NCBI GenBank assembly: GCA_036971615.1
Contig: JAYKKR010000001.1
Coordinates: 2,604,001 to 2,668,000 of the forward strand
From: Amyloporia xantha
Lineage: Eukaryota; Basidiomycota; Agaricomycetes; Polyporales; Adustoporiaceae
Length of the DNA stretch: 64,000 nt
Direction: 5' to 3'
The translations under genes were made by a program, and so were the position numbers. Under the pieces are notes generated by a model. It worked only from the letters and a program-made list of their open reading frames with translations, searched no databases and had not been told where the DNA came from. Below, piece by piece: positions 36,801 through 49,279 of this stretch (its first letter is position 1; each line of letters opens with the position of its first letter).

Positions 36801-36864
36801 AAAGACGGGAATGTTTCACCTTCGTTCTATGCCAGCAACACAACCGCATCCTACTTCGAAGTGA
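33863..36864 (+). CDS. Diverged ribonucleotide reductase large subunit (R1-like), 13 exons
   Basis: R1 holds the allosteric sites and active site of class Ia ribonucleotide reductase. Proposed exons: 33863-33931, 34069-34089, 34147-34187, 34240-34297, 34359-34497, 34551-34653, 34717-35058, 35111-35344, 35404-35627, 35678-36305, 36361-36497, 36565-36713, 36766-36864; 748 codons with stop, all 12 junctions in phase. Landmarks: eroded N-terminal ATP cone, ELDALLARHVASF, HPDYSVLAARVEVSRLH, ERPQFLWMRTAVALHEG, GQLSSSF, IETGEPFMLYKD, RSNQKNVGIVREASPCTES, RHRVIGIAVLGLADVFMLMQ, FETIYHGAL, KTIWEIS, HFYMWKRGLKTGMFHLRS. Compared with human RRM1 by eye: the thiyl Cys429, Glu431 and Cys444 equivalents are kept, Cys218 is Ser, Asn427 is Ser, and the radical-path Tyr737-Tyr738 is Phe-His. 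The protein stops soon after this motif, so the CxxC tail is missing. An upstream ATG at 33829 reads a cone-like start but in another frame. Confidence 0.85.
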
Positions 36865-38496
36865 ACGCTCTCGGAGTTCCTCGTATTCAAGTGAGGCTTG
36901 TTGTATTTATAAGGTATCTTGTGGTCATCTCGAATATGACCTATAAGCTGACGGTATGTTCTAACCGATCGTTCTCTGTTGAGGCGCAGCTTGTTAGTTA
37001 ACGATATATACTCTATCAATTGTATATCAGCGTAGCTTCTCCAATACGTGACGCATCGCAATCCGTATATTACTTGTGGTGACTCATGTTAGGTGGTAAA
37101 TAAACCGAGGTCTATCTGGAATTCAAATTGTACGCCGATGAATGAAGGATTCCATGGATATGATCTCTCTTCAGCTGGAGAATGATGTGACTTAGCCTAC
37201 GCATATGTCTGTCAGGTCGTCTACGAATTCGGTCGGTCCGTGAATTTCGCACAATCATGGATACACACCGTTATAGAACAACAATCCCGAATTAAACTGT
37301 CTTAAACACTTATTAGATATTGCTAGGTGAGAGGAGTAATTCATTACGACATCGTGATCGCGTGTGATGGACCGCTCTCTATCGCTGTTCTGGATAACGT
37401 TCATGGATGATACAGCCGTAAGGTTGAACCATATGCCAACCTATCAACGGCTATAGTAATCGACGAGAATAAATAAAGAATAAGTAAACAGCATCAGGGC
37501 ACCGCATGCAATTGACGTCAACGAGCTCGCCAACGTCTTCAACTTGATCTACAGAAAATGGTTCTAAATCATGCGTATGTGTCGTGTTACGTAAGGAACT
37601 CAAATTCGTCCTATTGTCTAGCAGAAGCTACAATATCAAGATGGGCGCCCACCTTGGAAAGACGGTGGGAACGAGCCTGATGGGAATGTGATTAAGACTG
37701 TCGACCGTGATTTTGTACTGGTATTGTGGTCATTCCTGACAGCTACAGAAAACATCTTGCACATAATTTATATGCATGACGAAATTCACTTTACTCACAC
37801 ACCACCGTTTGTACTTGTCATTCAATGCTATCAAACGAACGGTGATGCAGTGCTAAATATGACCAGGCTTACGCGAGTACCTATTTAATTTGTTCGCATC
37901 GCTGTCAACTTATCCTCGTTTGGTGTACGTACTTCTCCCCGGAACGCTCACACGAGGTAAAAGTAACCTGTAAATCCAAATTCCGCTAAGCCTTATTTGC
38001 TTCTTTACATATTAAAGTACGCACAGAATGTAGATCCATCGAGGGGCCTTGTAGAATGGAAGTTTGGCCATTATCAATGCCGCAATGAACGTTATCCAAT
38101 CAACCTAGTGCTATTATGCCTACGCATCGCACCGAAGACGTGGATCCATATCACAGGAATTGACGCACACAAACTGTAGTTGAAAAAACTGCAGACAGCT
38201 GTAAAGGGGCGTCTTTTGGGGTCGCTCGACTGTCGATGCTTCTTTGAATAAAACCCCGTATGTGGAGACTTCACAATAACTGCTTTTATGCCCAGCCGTA
38301 GCTGGGCAGTTATTCGCTGGATAATAGTATTGCAGTGATCTCACCGGTTGTCGTCGTCTAGTACTAACGTAGATCGCAGGACATTCGTCGCGGTAACATC
38401 AAAGAATCTACGCTAATACTTGCTATCACAGCTGTGGAAACAGAAGCTTTGAGAACTGTCTAACGGCTGTGAGCCGAAACAGGGCTTCCCAATGTC
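36865..38496. other. No gene seen
   Basis: 3' flank of the R1-like gene. Only short unsupported frames. Confidence 0.4.
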
Positions 38497-39561
38497 TTGG
38501 TGAGCTGCACCTATGATGACGCTAAACTTGTTGTACAGCCTTGTCAGGTCTTACTATTGGCTGGCCAAGTCCAGCATGCTGCTGCCATTCTTCATTCCCT
38601 ACCGTTCTTGACGGACGCTACAGGCTTTCATCAACTTTGTCTTGTCTACCCAACGGAAGTCATCGGCGTAATGTGTTTCGTGCTTAAGCACGACGCGGTA
38701 TGCTTGATGTGTAGATTTGGCTCTCATATCCGCGACAGTCTCAGCATCGTGCGCTGCGCTCTTTGTCATGCTGGAAACCCCTCCTGTATTTCTGCAGAAG
38801 CCGTGGGTGGCTTTCTGATTAACACGGACGCATTCCGTAAGCATGCCGCATCACTTCCAGTCTACGACTTGCGCGGAACGGCAATGGCTGCGACCAGGTC
38901 TGAAGTCGCCTATGCTGTAAGGATGGTGGCACGTCCGTGTCGAGTCCATACCATAGGCTTGATACGCGCGGATCGCCAATTGTTATACGAAAACACTATC
39001 GTCGAGGCGTCGTCCGAATCGGTGTCCTTCTTGTCATATCGCCCCGGTGGTCGCAATCCCGTTCCTCCCATTTACATCGAATGCAGTCCCACCATCACTG
39101 TAGTGGAGAACAGCGATCCCGTTAACGCTATGATTGTTCGACCGTGGGCGAATGCGTGGGCTCCCAATATGCCAATCGCTGGTCTATTTCCTACCGAGGA
39201 GATGATAAATGTTTTTGCCATCAGAGATGCGGGTAGTCCACGGCGACCTTTCGACGACAGTAAAGGCATTTGGGAGCCGTCTCTGCCCTACACCGATTAT
39301 GCCATTTTACAACGACTCACAAAACGCATGATCGACTTCGTCGACGCACCCCTCACACCCGCCGAATACACGAGAATCATGCACACCTGTTATACGGACG
39401 ATCCATGCGATTCGGATTTTGAGAAATATTCTTCGACTCGATTCATCATGTGTGCATTCAGCTACGGTGATATCAGTGGTCTACCACCGGTGGCTGTGGT
39501 TACCGACCATATACCTTCTATTTTACATGTTTCCGGTCGTCCAACGGCGAATATGTGGTGA
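38497..39561 (+). CDS. Hypothetical protein, 354-codon open frame
   Basis: I do not recognise this family. The frame is open for 1,065 nt and reads like a folded cytosolic protein with even hydrophobic spacing and many Pro/Cys residues (for example CPLCHAG-like CALCHAGNPSCIS near residue 97, and DFVDAPLTPAEYTRIMH near residue 290). It opens at a TTG; the first in-frame ATG is only at about 38671, so a small upstream exon is likely. A GTGAGC donor and GTACAG acceptor lie at the very beginning of the frame, but I found no joining that keeps phase. No signal peptide, no clear domain. Confidence 0.55.
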   Translation: MVSCTYDDAKLVVQPCQVLLLAGQVQHAAAILHSLPFLTDATGFHQLCLVYPTEVIGVMCFVLKHDAVCLMCRFGSHIRDSLSIVRCALCHAGNPSCISAEAVGGFLINTDAFRKHAASLPVYDLRGTAMAATRSEVAYAVRMVARPCRVHTIGLIRADRQLLYENTIVEASSESVSFLSYRPGGRNPVPPIYIECSPTITVVENSDPVNAMIVRPWANAWAPNMPIAGLFPTEEMINVFAIRDAGSPRRPFDDSKGIWEPSLPYTDYAILQRLTKRMIDFVDAPLTPAEYTRIMHTCYTDDPCDSDFEKYSSTRFIMCAFSYGDISGLPPVAVVTDHIPSILHVSGRPTANMW

Positions 39562-41295
39562 AGGTATGATTCCTGTCCAGCACTCATATATTATTATTGA
39601 TTACAATGATACATCAGCTGTGACAGGAGTTCCGACGTAGGAAAGACCGCAGTTGCGTATTAATACTTCGCGACGGGTTATACGAAGTAATTTATACTTG
39701 CGTTTGTACACTAAGGATCGAAAGCTGTCGTGTGGTCGATTCGGCTTTGCTGCCATGGATTACGTCGTATGGACGGGTGTATAGCGTTGCTTCGCCTAGT
39801 ATATGTGTGATTGTTGCGTTGTACATGATCAGTCCTTTTTTGGTTAGTCTAGTTATTTTGTTTCAATGTTTTCTGTTTCGAGAAGAATAACATTTTATGT
39901 TGCATGCATATCCGCACTACTGAACAGTCGTGTTTTGAGATTTGACCAGTTTACCTGGGTCAGTCATACAAAATTGGTACGGCTTCTCATTCTTGTTATG
40001 CCTGCTCGCTCCGCCTGCAACACATTTAAAGACACGACCCGATCGTCCTGCACATGCAGTAGCAGCAATCACGATTACGTTTAACTGAGATCATGATGGT
40101 GTTAGGCTTCTTATCGTCGCTGCTGCATAGAAAGGGGAACGGGCCGTTTAGCTGCGCCTGCACGCGTCAGGAGGACGCTACGGCGTCGTATCCGAAGAAG
40201 TTATGCTTACGCGAACCCGTATGACAACACTTTGTGTAAAAGCAGTCAATGTATCAGAGACATATGACCGCAGTTCGGCTTCAATACACGATAACGGTCG
40301 TAAAGGATAACAATAAGACAAAGAATATGCTTGCAATATTTAGTCAGTTCTGCCAAAGGAACCGTGCTTGATCTTAAGAGCACTCGTGTTAACATATGTG
40401 TGTACCAGTCGGTCGGTTTGGCCATATCAGTCGTTAGTCCAATGTGGGGGAGGACAGCATATCAGGATCAAAGAGATGATGGCGGTCGGATATACGAACT
40501 ACCTATGATAGACGCGCATGGGGAGGCTGTACTGCTATCATTTCTAGATGTACCACGCTTTCATCTACCGTCCCGCTTCATGCTTAGTCTGCTGTGCTTA
40601 TAATCCAATCAGCTAACCGGTCGTTCAATGAGGATAAGCGAGTGCAGACTTGGGTTCAGCTTATCGTACTATATATGCTGACAAATAGGTATTTTGTACC
40701 TGCAATTTGAGTGACAACGGACCCTTTGAAAAGCAATGACGACTGAAGTCACGTTAGGATGTGTGTCATACGAATGACGTTGCTTGGAAGCCACAAAGAT
40801 TCTGCTGTCGACATCCAGACTCTGTCCAGGCGTCACCTCAGCACCTATGACCACGCACGCGAGCTTTGCGTCATCATAGCTCGCTATTTATACTCAGTCC
40901 CGCGGTATGCTACGCCCATGCAATTCCCGATTCAGCGAGGTACAAAAGACGTCTTCTATATCTAAGGATTGTTTTCTGATGATTTACGCTGGCTTTGTTC
41001 GCAGTTCAGCGACTCTGAAACTTGTGTAGTGATATCTCCGTCTTCACCACGAATCGCCTTGCGACATCGAATAAGAATATTATTAAGAATCGATATTTGG
41101 TGCGTTTGCAGCTATCTACAAAATTTTACACAGCGCTGATTTCGGTCTCGTTATTCTTATCATGAGATTTGATATCTACTGCTGGCTTATTATTCTCGAA
41201 ATCTTCAGTACAGGAGAGGAACCCTGCCATTCAATCTCGTGCGCATACCATCTCCTGATGCGGGATCAACTGATAATTTTCCTGCTCAGAACACA
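39562..41295. other. No gene seen
   Basis: Short unsupported frames only (39866-40084, 40331-40603). Confidence 0.4.
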
Positions 41296-42359
41296 ATGAC
41301 AAATCTGCCGGCAGAACTAATTCATCTCATTGCATCCCTACTTCCTATTCGCGACATGAATTCCATGATGTGTATATGCCGACATATGCATGTCGTCATC
41401 GCCCCTTTGATCTATAGACGAGTGGAGCTCACAAATGCAAACGCGATGCGTCGTGTAATGCTCCTCTTAGCTCCCTTTCGATGTCGGGCGCTTGGGGGCC
41501 GACGACGTTCATACATTCCGTTGATTCATCATTTTTCTTACGTATCCATGGATCCCAACGAGGATTATCGCATCGCAACTTTGATTATCAAAATCCTACA
41601 GCATGCCGTCGCGTTGAAGAGTTTAAAGCTAAACGTTCCGTCCGAATCCAATGCCGCGTTGGCTCTTGCATTCTCCAGAACAGCGCTGCAACGACGTCTA
41701 ATTTCCCCACTCATTCTGTCTGACCATTGCAGTACGACTCTTCCCGCTTTGAAACACGTATACGTTTGCGACTCCGACCTTCTACGACATATAGTGGAGT
41801 TTCGTCCTATAAGGTCGGTGGCATATCCCGTTGTGCATCGAACAACATGCGCGTTGAAAGATACGTTGCATTTTTTGGGACAAAGGCGACTATCGGATCA
41901 TCTCGTGAGGCTGGTTGTTCGTGTCGGCGAACAAGTGTCGCTTACAGATGCCATTACAATGATCGCGCTATGTACGCCTCGGCTGGTGTACCTCTCTATT
42001 TCATGTTCCGAGCAAGACGTTGTACTTCAGACTAAAGTGCGTCACCCCTGCTTCGTGTCGTCTATCACATGTTACTGAAACAAGTTGTTCACTACCAGCG
42101 TGCGATCGAGCGTATGACCGAAAATGATTTCTGGCTGTCTCGAGTACAGACGCTCCTTTTATCACATGATTACCCTGTGGACATGAGCAATGACGCTTTT
42201 GATGTATTACAAGCAGTGGAAACGATGAGCGGTTCTAGACCGCAGTTACTGCGAATAGCGGCATTCGGTTGTGGATTTCAAAGAGACGATGAAACTTCGC
42301 CTTGGATGGAAACTGATGAGCAGCAAGTCATGCAGGGGATACCGGATTCCGATCTGTAA
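41296..42359 (+). CDS. F-box-type protein, two exons
   Basis: F-box proteins recruit substrates to SCF ubiquitin ligases through Skp1. From the ATG at 41296 the N terminus MTNLPAELIHLIASLLPIRD, followed by CRHMHVVIAPLIYRRVEL, has the pattern of a fungal F-box (LPxELxxxIxxxL...L..C..(L/M)...PLLYR). After it comes a leucine-rich, repeat-like C-terminal region (LKSLKLNV, LVRLVVRVGEQVSL, RLVYLSISCSE). An intron from about 42034 (GTGCGT) to a CACTACCAG acceptor near 42098 joins in phase to RAIERMTENDFWLSRVQTLL. No substrate can be guessed. Confidence 0.7.
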
Positions 42360-42711
42360 TACGGCGCCTTGATCTTTCTGGCGGTCCTATCTTGCTATGT
42401 ATTCACGGACGCATATAGGGAACCCATTTTGTACTTACTCAACGAGTCATATGTAGCGCTCAGTAATAAGTGTACTTTTCTATCTCGTAACTTCTCATAA
42501 AATAAAGAATGACGAGAATTTACTCAACGGTGTTGTCTTATGAGAGGTCGTCACCACATTCTCGAGGAAGACGATACTCGTCACTCTTCAAGTCTGCTCC
42601 GAGCACTAGCTAGCCGTCGTCATATTGGACAGGCATCTACAGTATATATTCAGATATGGATGGCACATTTTCCTGAAACGACGACCGGATTCACATGCGT
42701 AATAAATTCAA

Positions 42712-44732
42712 CTATATACGTCCGTGCTCTGTCGATAACCAATACTCCAACTCGGACCCAATGAGCATCGCCAGTGGTACTGGTTCGCCCTGGTCACAGC
42801 CGTTGAATCTTAAAACTCCCTTTACTGCCCTTACGCTCGATTGATCCCCCTCGGGTTTCTGAACAGACCATGTCCAGCATACGCCAACCTTCGCCTCGAA
42901 CAAACCAATTGGATACCAATTAATCTCCTCCAGCGAAGGACAACTTCCCGCGAGGTGAGCCATCATCCGTGCGACGATGGGATAGTTATGAATCTCCCAT
43001 GCCTTCATAATTAGATGTGGCTCTGCGCGCATCGCTGCGCTGCTTAGGCCGCGCGTGGGGGGTAGGATGGTGTGTATAGCCTTCTCCGCTTTGGTTAAAT
43101 ATCCCTGTCCGAAATACTCAGCTATTTGGCTCATGGTGAACGGCTCTGCCAGTCTTGCCGCGCCCTCCTGAAGAGATCCATCATACGCATCATCCTCTGT
43201 ATCATCCGGATCCCACATCGACTCGGCTGGTGGTAGTATGTCGTCTACAAGATCAAATGATTCTGATAGGGGTACAACGTTCTCGGATGGGTTGTCGTCC
43301 CATTTCCAACTCACGGGAATATCCCAGCTGAAGGCCAGCTTACGCAATTTGCAAAGTTTGCGTAATCTGTTACTCAGTTCCATCTATACCATATCAGTAA
43401 ATAAACATAAGAGTAGCATAATACGTGGAAGCACTCACCATAAGTGACGAGAAAGTCCCGTTGGTCTGCTGCACTGCGGTTGCAACTCGGAAATGTTCTA
43501 CCGCAGGAAATGATTCCGCTAGTGCAATAACATCGCATACACTTGGCTGCTGTGTCAGACTGGCACCCCAAGGGACACAATCTGCCACTGGAAGAGCGAC
43601 CGCGGTAGCGATAAATCTTGCACGGTTTGGATTCGATGTAGAAGCCTCGTCATCAGCGATGACAGTCCGACTGAATGCGAACGCACGTCGTAACACGAAA
43701 GAACCGAGTAGCGTAGGAGAATGTACGTCCACGTGGAATGGATAATCGTAATGGGACTCGCTCGTCGACGCATTGGTACCCAGCTGGTAACCGCTCGACG
43801 TTACAATAGGACATGGATTCCGCCAAACGCCTGTTCCGTCGATTAATTTCATGAGGATTTCGAGGTTGAGACGTATATCGGCGGAAAAGCAGATATTGAC
43901 TTCTCGCAATGATGCGTGCTTATGTATGAACGAGTACACCCACCAGGCGTTTCGTGTCGCTTTCTGTATATTTAGCGTGCGCAGGTTAGGGAATGAAAGA
44001 GAGGCCACGTGGCTGTCCCACCATCTGGTACGGGCTCGGTCGTAGACGGCGAGAGTATCTAGGGTCACGTGCGAAATCGCTTTGACGACCATTGGCTCGA
44101 CATATGGAAAGCGTCTTGCTCGTGTGTGTAGATAGAGTCGTAAGGTTCTCAACGCCGGCCATGCATGGATTTGAGGAAAGGGTGATGTAGAGCGCCACAC
44201 GACGCAGATGTGGCGTAACGAAGGACAGCATTCCAGTGGGGACAGTTCCGGTGGAGAACATACGGCGTGGAAACAAATGAACGACGTCAAGTTGATGAAC
44301 ATATACGTCTGTGTATGACGATAGGTGGAAAGCCTTGGCGTGCGTACTCGTGCCATAGTTGCTCCATAAAGTCCGATGCGAATGGTTCTATAACAGTACA
44401 GCCATTTAGCATTAGGGTATTCCATTATAACAATGAAAGAGCCTCAACTTGACAACGCAGGCGATTGGATCTCCTGCGTCCTCTTGTGCTCGAACAAGTT
44501 TGGCGAACGCGTCGATCGAAGGTACTACAACATCGCGTTGAAGAAGGGTGACGGCGATCGCCCGAAGATACCGATTGACTTGTGACAGCGCAACGATAGT
44601 TCTGTGCTTTGTGGCTGACCGATCCGTGTCTTGTTCTTGATCTACGATTTCCATGAAGACATCGTACGGAACGGAACTGAAAGGCGACCGTATGATGTTC
44701 ATCTTCTGCGATGACTTGTTCAACAACACCAT
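42712..44732 (-). CDS. F-box/LRR-type protein, paralogue of the 49.3-kb gene, possible frameshift
   Basis: Exon 1 (44732 to about 44425) has an F-box-like start, SSVPYDVFMEIVDQEQ then TIVALSQVNRYLRAIAVTLL. The main body (about 44405-43430) and a last exon (43383-42712) align with the 652-codon protein at 49,280-51,214: TIRIG/TIHIG, WWDSHVASLSFPNLRTLNI/WWDACAGRIYFPNLQTFML, LREVNICFSADIRLNLEILM/LLEVNVCFPRSYRFSLPALM, and AWEIHNYPIVARMMAHLAG/AWETRHNPQVAQSVRYLAE. The second intron (GTGAGT...GGTATAG) joins in phase (SSLM|MELS). Between exon 1 and the body I cannot find a GT-AG pair of correct phase near 44,425, so a one-base frameshift or an unrecognised intron must be assumed. It may be a recent pseudogene. 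Confidence 0.7.
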
Positions 44733-45292
44733 TCGTTCTGTAAATCAAATCTCACTATATATCGCGAGCCAACATAGATTGATGAAAATATCGTCTCAAA
44801 AGTAGTAAGTGGTGGTATTATGTTTACAATTGTAATTAGTAATTTATCTTTGATACACAATACAGCAGAACAGTCACGAATTCTGACATCCACCCTATGC
44901 GCGTACGTCATTTTGGCCACGCTGCATGACATGAACCTCGTCAGACACATTACTGAATAGCTACTACTGGTCCTCTGTCTTCCCCTACACGCGTGCCGTA
45001 GCGTCAACGACAGAGAGTATACGCTGCTATCAACGCAACACGTGTTTATCTACTGCCACATCATCAAATGCCAGCCAGCCTAGCAGCATACGAAGACATA
45101 TTATCTCTAAATATAAGGTACGCTACATACCGTACATTTGCTACTTCGTGCTATATGTCTCTTAAAGCAGTACGTAATCCTGACTTGGCGTCGACACATA
45201 GACTAAATAAATCTGTATCGCCAGGTCTGCATAAAAGATCTACCGTCAGCAGTATTTAGGGCTCTGTGTAGGGAGTCGTGCTAGTACATCAT
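44733..45292. other. Intergenic, no gene seen
   Basis: Divergent intergenic region between the minus-strand F-box gene and the plus-strand kinase. An AT-rich TATATA run near 44,757 may serve the F-box gene. Confidence 0.35.
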
Positions 45293-46984
45293 ATGCCTCA
45301 CGAGAATCCCCCTATACCGATGGATGACAATCCCGTTCCCTCGTCTCCGGTAGGAATACATCGAGCCACTGTCCCAAGAACAAGACCACGCCCATGCTCG
45401 ATTGATACATCAGACTGTTCTGCCGTCGTATCAGCGATGTGTGACTTCACATGCGATTCCGAGGCGCCGAGTACCTGCTACCATTGTTCGACAGGCGATA
45501 TCATATTACAACAATGTGAGTCTTATCGTCATATGTCTTATGCTGCTACCCACCGACAATTGTCATGATGTGCGCTGTGTGATATCTCTCGCGATATCCG
45601 CTAACCTAGCATAGGGAAGCGGACTGGCGAGCTAGCATAATGTCACCTCCTGCCTATTTTGTTTTTTGCGAATGAATTGATTGATAAGCTCGCAGACACC
45701 ACTCTTGCTGTCCTAGCGGTCGGCTCCTCTAGTACGGTTTTGGCTGCCTCAGACCGGACATCAGGACTGGCTGTCGCAATAAAGGTCTTACATAAGCACC
45801 CATCTTATGAAGATTGGTATGAACACGAAGCCCAAGTCTTCCGTGTACTTGCAAACAGTCATGATCCGGCCTTGCAGTGTGTTTTTTTTCTATAATTGTA
45901 TATATACACATATTGTTCTCAACGCCAACTTCGATGTTTCACGCCGTAGCTTCTTCCTTGACATTTTAACCAGTGGCATGCACGCGGGTCACCACTGTTT
46001 GGTGTTCAATCGTATGGCTGCCGATTTAGACTTTGTGCTCTATAGTGGTACTACGCCTTCCATTACTCACCGCCAGCTGCTCAAAATCGCAGTCCAACTC
46101 ATGACCGGGTTTAACTGTAAGTGAATTTTTAATGAAGGAGTCGTTTTTCTCATTGCGCGCATAGTCTTGCATTCACAACAAATTGTTCATGCAGACATCA
46201 AACCTGACAATATCATGTTTGTCTCAATTCAGACCGCGCTTGTGGGGTGTGTTATAATTATATCTGATACGTGGTATAAGTAACTAAGTTTGATACATAA
46301 CGTAACGGAAATAATCAGCGACGTACTTGAACTGAAGGCTGTTGATGTACGTATCGTAGACTTAGGATGTGCGGTCATCCTACGCGGCCGTGGAAATGGT
46401 CGTGTCGGCGCCAATGGTTACCGAGCACCCGAGGTTTCGATGGGTAAGCATCCGTGACTTGGTAGATTCTTAGGCAACTCTGTTCATAATATTAGGTCTA
46501 TCGTGGACTAATACCGTGGACTCGTTCGCGCTGGGCTGCGTCCTTACCGAAATTCATACTGGCCGTCCATTGTTTGCGTACTCTGAAACTGATCATGACA
46601 GACTAATGTTGCTTGAACGCGTCCTGGGTCCCTTTCCGTTACAATGGGCCAGAACCGTCGAAATCCTATTACCGGGGACATTCAAACTGGGTTGCGTCGC
46701 GCAGTTAATAACTTTACCTGAATCGACATGCATTCAAACTACAATCATCGATGATAGCAGCGTATCAACATCTTTACGTCGACCTTACCCCTTTCACGTA
46801 CGTGTCTGTATATATACTGTTCACTTCTAGCTTGACTAAGTACCGGGTCCTGAAGACGATCATGGAAGATCGTGAATTATGGGACTTATGTCGCAGACTT
46901 CTCTTTCTCGATCCATCTCATCGTGCATCCATGTCATCTGCTTTGCAGCATTTATCTCTCAAACGCATCATAGCTACCAACTAA
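45293..46984 (+). CDS. CLK/LAMMER-like protein kinase, diverged and possibly broken
   Basis: A CMGC-group kinase. Exon 1 (45293-45515) starts MPHENPPIPMDDNPVPSS and ends GDIILQQ, the usual lead-in to the catalytic domain. The domain continues with ELIDKLADTTLAVLAVGSSSTV (glycine loop degenerate: GxGxxG becomes VGSSST), VAIKVL (catalytic Lys), HADIKPDN (HRD changed to HAD; catalytic Asp, Lys, Asn kept) and VDLGC (DFG changed to DLG). After these come GYRAPEV, DSFALGCVLTEIHTGRPLF and the LAMMER-type motif LMLLERVLGPFP; the domain ends DLCRRLLFLDPSHRASM. Several short introns are consistent, including one after TGFN (GTAAGT). However, the acceptor needed before ELIDKL reads TTTTTTGCGA instead of ...GCAG, so the first intron may no longer splice. 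CLK kinases phosphorylate SR splicing factors. Confidence 0.75.
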
Positions 46985-47717
46985 AAATGATATCGCACAT
47001 ATTGCCCTGTATCTCATACACGACTGATGTATTTGTCACCATCTGTTCTACCTTGGAACAATACGGATTCAATATTCAGCCCTCTGACCTTATTTCCGAG
47101 AATCTACGTAATCAAAAAACGGACACGTCTTAGTGATCTCGACGATGAATTCAAGTGGAGATCGAGAATAACATTCACACAGATTAAGCAGCTCGTGGTC
47201 GGCATTTTGTTGTCCAGGTTCGCCCGAGCTGTCTACTTTGGGATAGTTCAACACTTGCCACGATGGTTTACACTGTACGTGCGCGAACAGCTTCCATCCG
47301 GAATACCTCTTAGACAGATTCACGCGTCCTGGTTTTCTTTCCTCTAGCCATGACCCTACGCTCGGTGTTGTCTCGATACTCACGAGTCTAAGATTATTGA
47401 CCGACGATTATGGCGGAATTTATGTACCAGCTTATATCATAGAAAAGCTGTCAACAATGAGGAATCATGTTCAGCCTCCGGCAGAAATAGCATTATGGAC
47501 GTCGCCCGCCCATGCTCCAGCGTGTGGGTCCCGCTCATTGCAAGACACATCATTCAAACGACTTACGAGTGTTGTTTGATTGCACCGAATCGTATGCCTT
47601 TTGCGCATAGTATCAATCGAGTTTTCCCTTCACATTCTGCAGGTCTGCGATTTTATAACGGAAAGGCAGAATATCTGATGACCTGTTTTGTATCGCTGAT
47701 ACATAATGTCCGCATAT
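46985..47717. other. No firm gene
   Basis: Open frames at 47027-47347 (+) and 47495-47797 (+) are unsupported; the former has an aromatic, membrane-like stretch but no splice partners. Confidence 0.3.
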
Positions 47718-48458
47718 TCAATATACTAGTACATGACGCCGAGATGAAGGTACTCCTTGAGTGCGCAAACCGAAATATTTGGAGTAAGTCAATATAATGA
47801 GGTGTAACCACGACAATCGTACTATACATACCGTATTCCTAGCCCGTCTCACAGTGCTTGAAATACACCAATGAGCAATCACTACCACGTGCACGCTTCT
47901 CACTCCGTGTGATTGTATCTCCTCGTACACATAAACAGTGAGCGGTACATGCACGGTGACTTGAATTCCTATTCCTCGCACAGAGAAACGCCAGCTGTGG
48001 ATGTCATCACACTGCAAAGAGACATGGTAGTATGCAACAATGACTATGGACGTATGTGACCCACTAAGATTTTATAAAGATCCACCAATCGACTAAACCT
48101 CCTATCGTATGGTCGAGTGCCGCGAGACTCTATCTGGTTAACATTGTATACATACCGTTATGTAAACGACTTCAGTGACAAAAATAGAAACAACACTTAC
48201 GTCTACGCTGTTCTGCTTATCGCGATCATAACAGGCGTATGGTAACGGTGACGGCGGATAGAATCCCAAACAGTGCATGTCGTCAGAGTTAGCATAGCGC
48301 GTTCTTACCGGCTTTGATGAGGATTTCGAAACCATGAGCGGTATGCCGACGACGCTGACGAATACGAAAATGAATATGATTATGTTGCTATCCACCAAGT
48401 TACACTCACTCATATATGAGGACGAGCATGATTGTGAAACAACATCACTAAGCCGCAT
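47718..48458 (-). CDS. Small putative membrane protein, two exons
   Basis: Exon 1 (48458-48201) encodes a short protein with one strongly hydrophobic helix (NIIIFIFVFVSVVGIPLMV) followed by a basic then Pro/Tyr-rich segment, and ends at a GTAAGT donor. A CTCTTTGCAG acceptor at 48012 joins in phase to DDIHSWRFSVRGIGIQVTV, a beta-rich stretch, which runs open to 47718. The 3' end is uncertain because another GTGAGA donor occurs within exon 2. Family unknown; a single-pass membrane protein is the most that can be said. Confidence 0.4.
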
Positions 48459-49279
48459 TCTGCATATGTGAACTTTAATAACTGGAGAGGAGGGGGGGGG
48501 GGAGGTTCGCCATTACGCTTCTCACCTTACGTCACTGCAAATGCTCTCAACCTGATTTCTTCTTGTAAATTCGTGTTATTTTCCGTTCTAACATATTGCA
48601 ATCGTTCATACTATTATTTCATGAAATATTTCCCAGTCAGCACAACGATACTTCGGTAGGTGCTTCAAGAACTACGCGCGAAAAAACCCGAAATTGCCAC
48701 GCACGCATAACAAACGGTCGTACGGCTCCAGCACATAGACTGCGTTACGATGATCCTCGAAGTGATGAACAAACTGTTGTCAGCTTTGCGATATCGTGTA
48801 GTGCTATTATGCTTACTAAGGGTTACAGCTTTCTCTTTATTCCGATGCATATGCTTTCCTCGCTGACTGGTCATATCATTTCACGTCCATTGTCGTCATT
48901 GCTATTCTGACTTGAAAATGCTGACATCGTATCTTGCCGAGAGCTGGTACTAGCAGTCGTGCCGCAAGCGTGAGACAATAACTACGTATAGACGTGTCTG
49001 TATCGGCTGACTAATGCAGATGACTATTCGTAGAGACGTGTCAGTGGGCGGCTTTTTACTTCTGTCATTTCACATCGTGATGGTCGTGAATGCCAGGTTG
49101 TCATTTGCAAGTAGAAGGCTATTACAATGTCAAAATTCGTTTCTCTTTCCACACGCAACGTTACATTTAACGTTATGATGGCTCGCACCACCACCTCCCA
49201 CAAGAGTAAGCACTATAAAGCACTCCGCCTAGGGTCACCGTAAAACCAACCACCTTTGGGCCAACCACAACTCTCAACT
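48459..49279. other. Intergenic with a poly-G run
   Basis: No gene seen. Contains the homopurine run AGGAGGGGGGGGGGAGG near 48,487 and, at the end, the TATA box of the next gene. Confidence 0.4.
49214..49219 (+). promoter_or_regulatory. TATA box of the 49.3-kb F-box gene
   Basis: CACTATAAAG, with TATAAA starting 66 nt upstream of the ATG at 49280. Confidence 0.45.
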
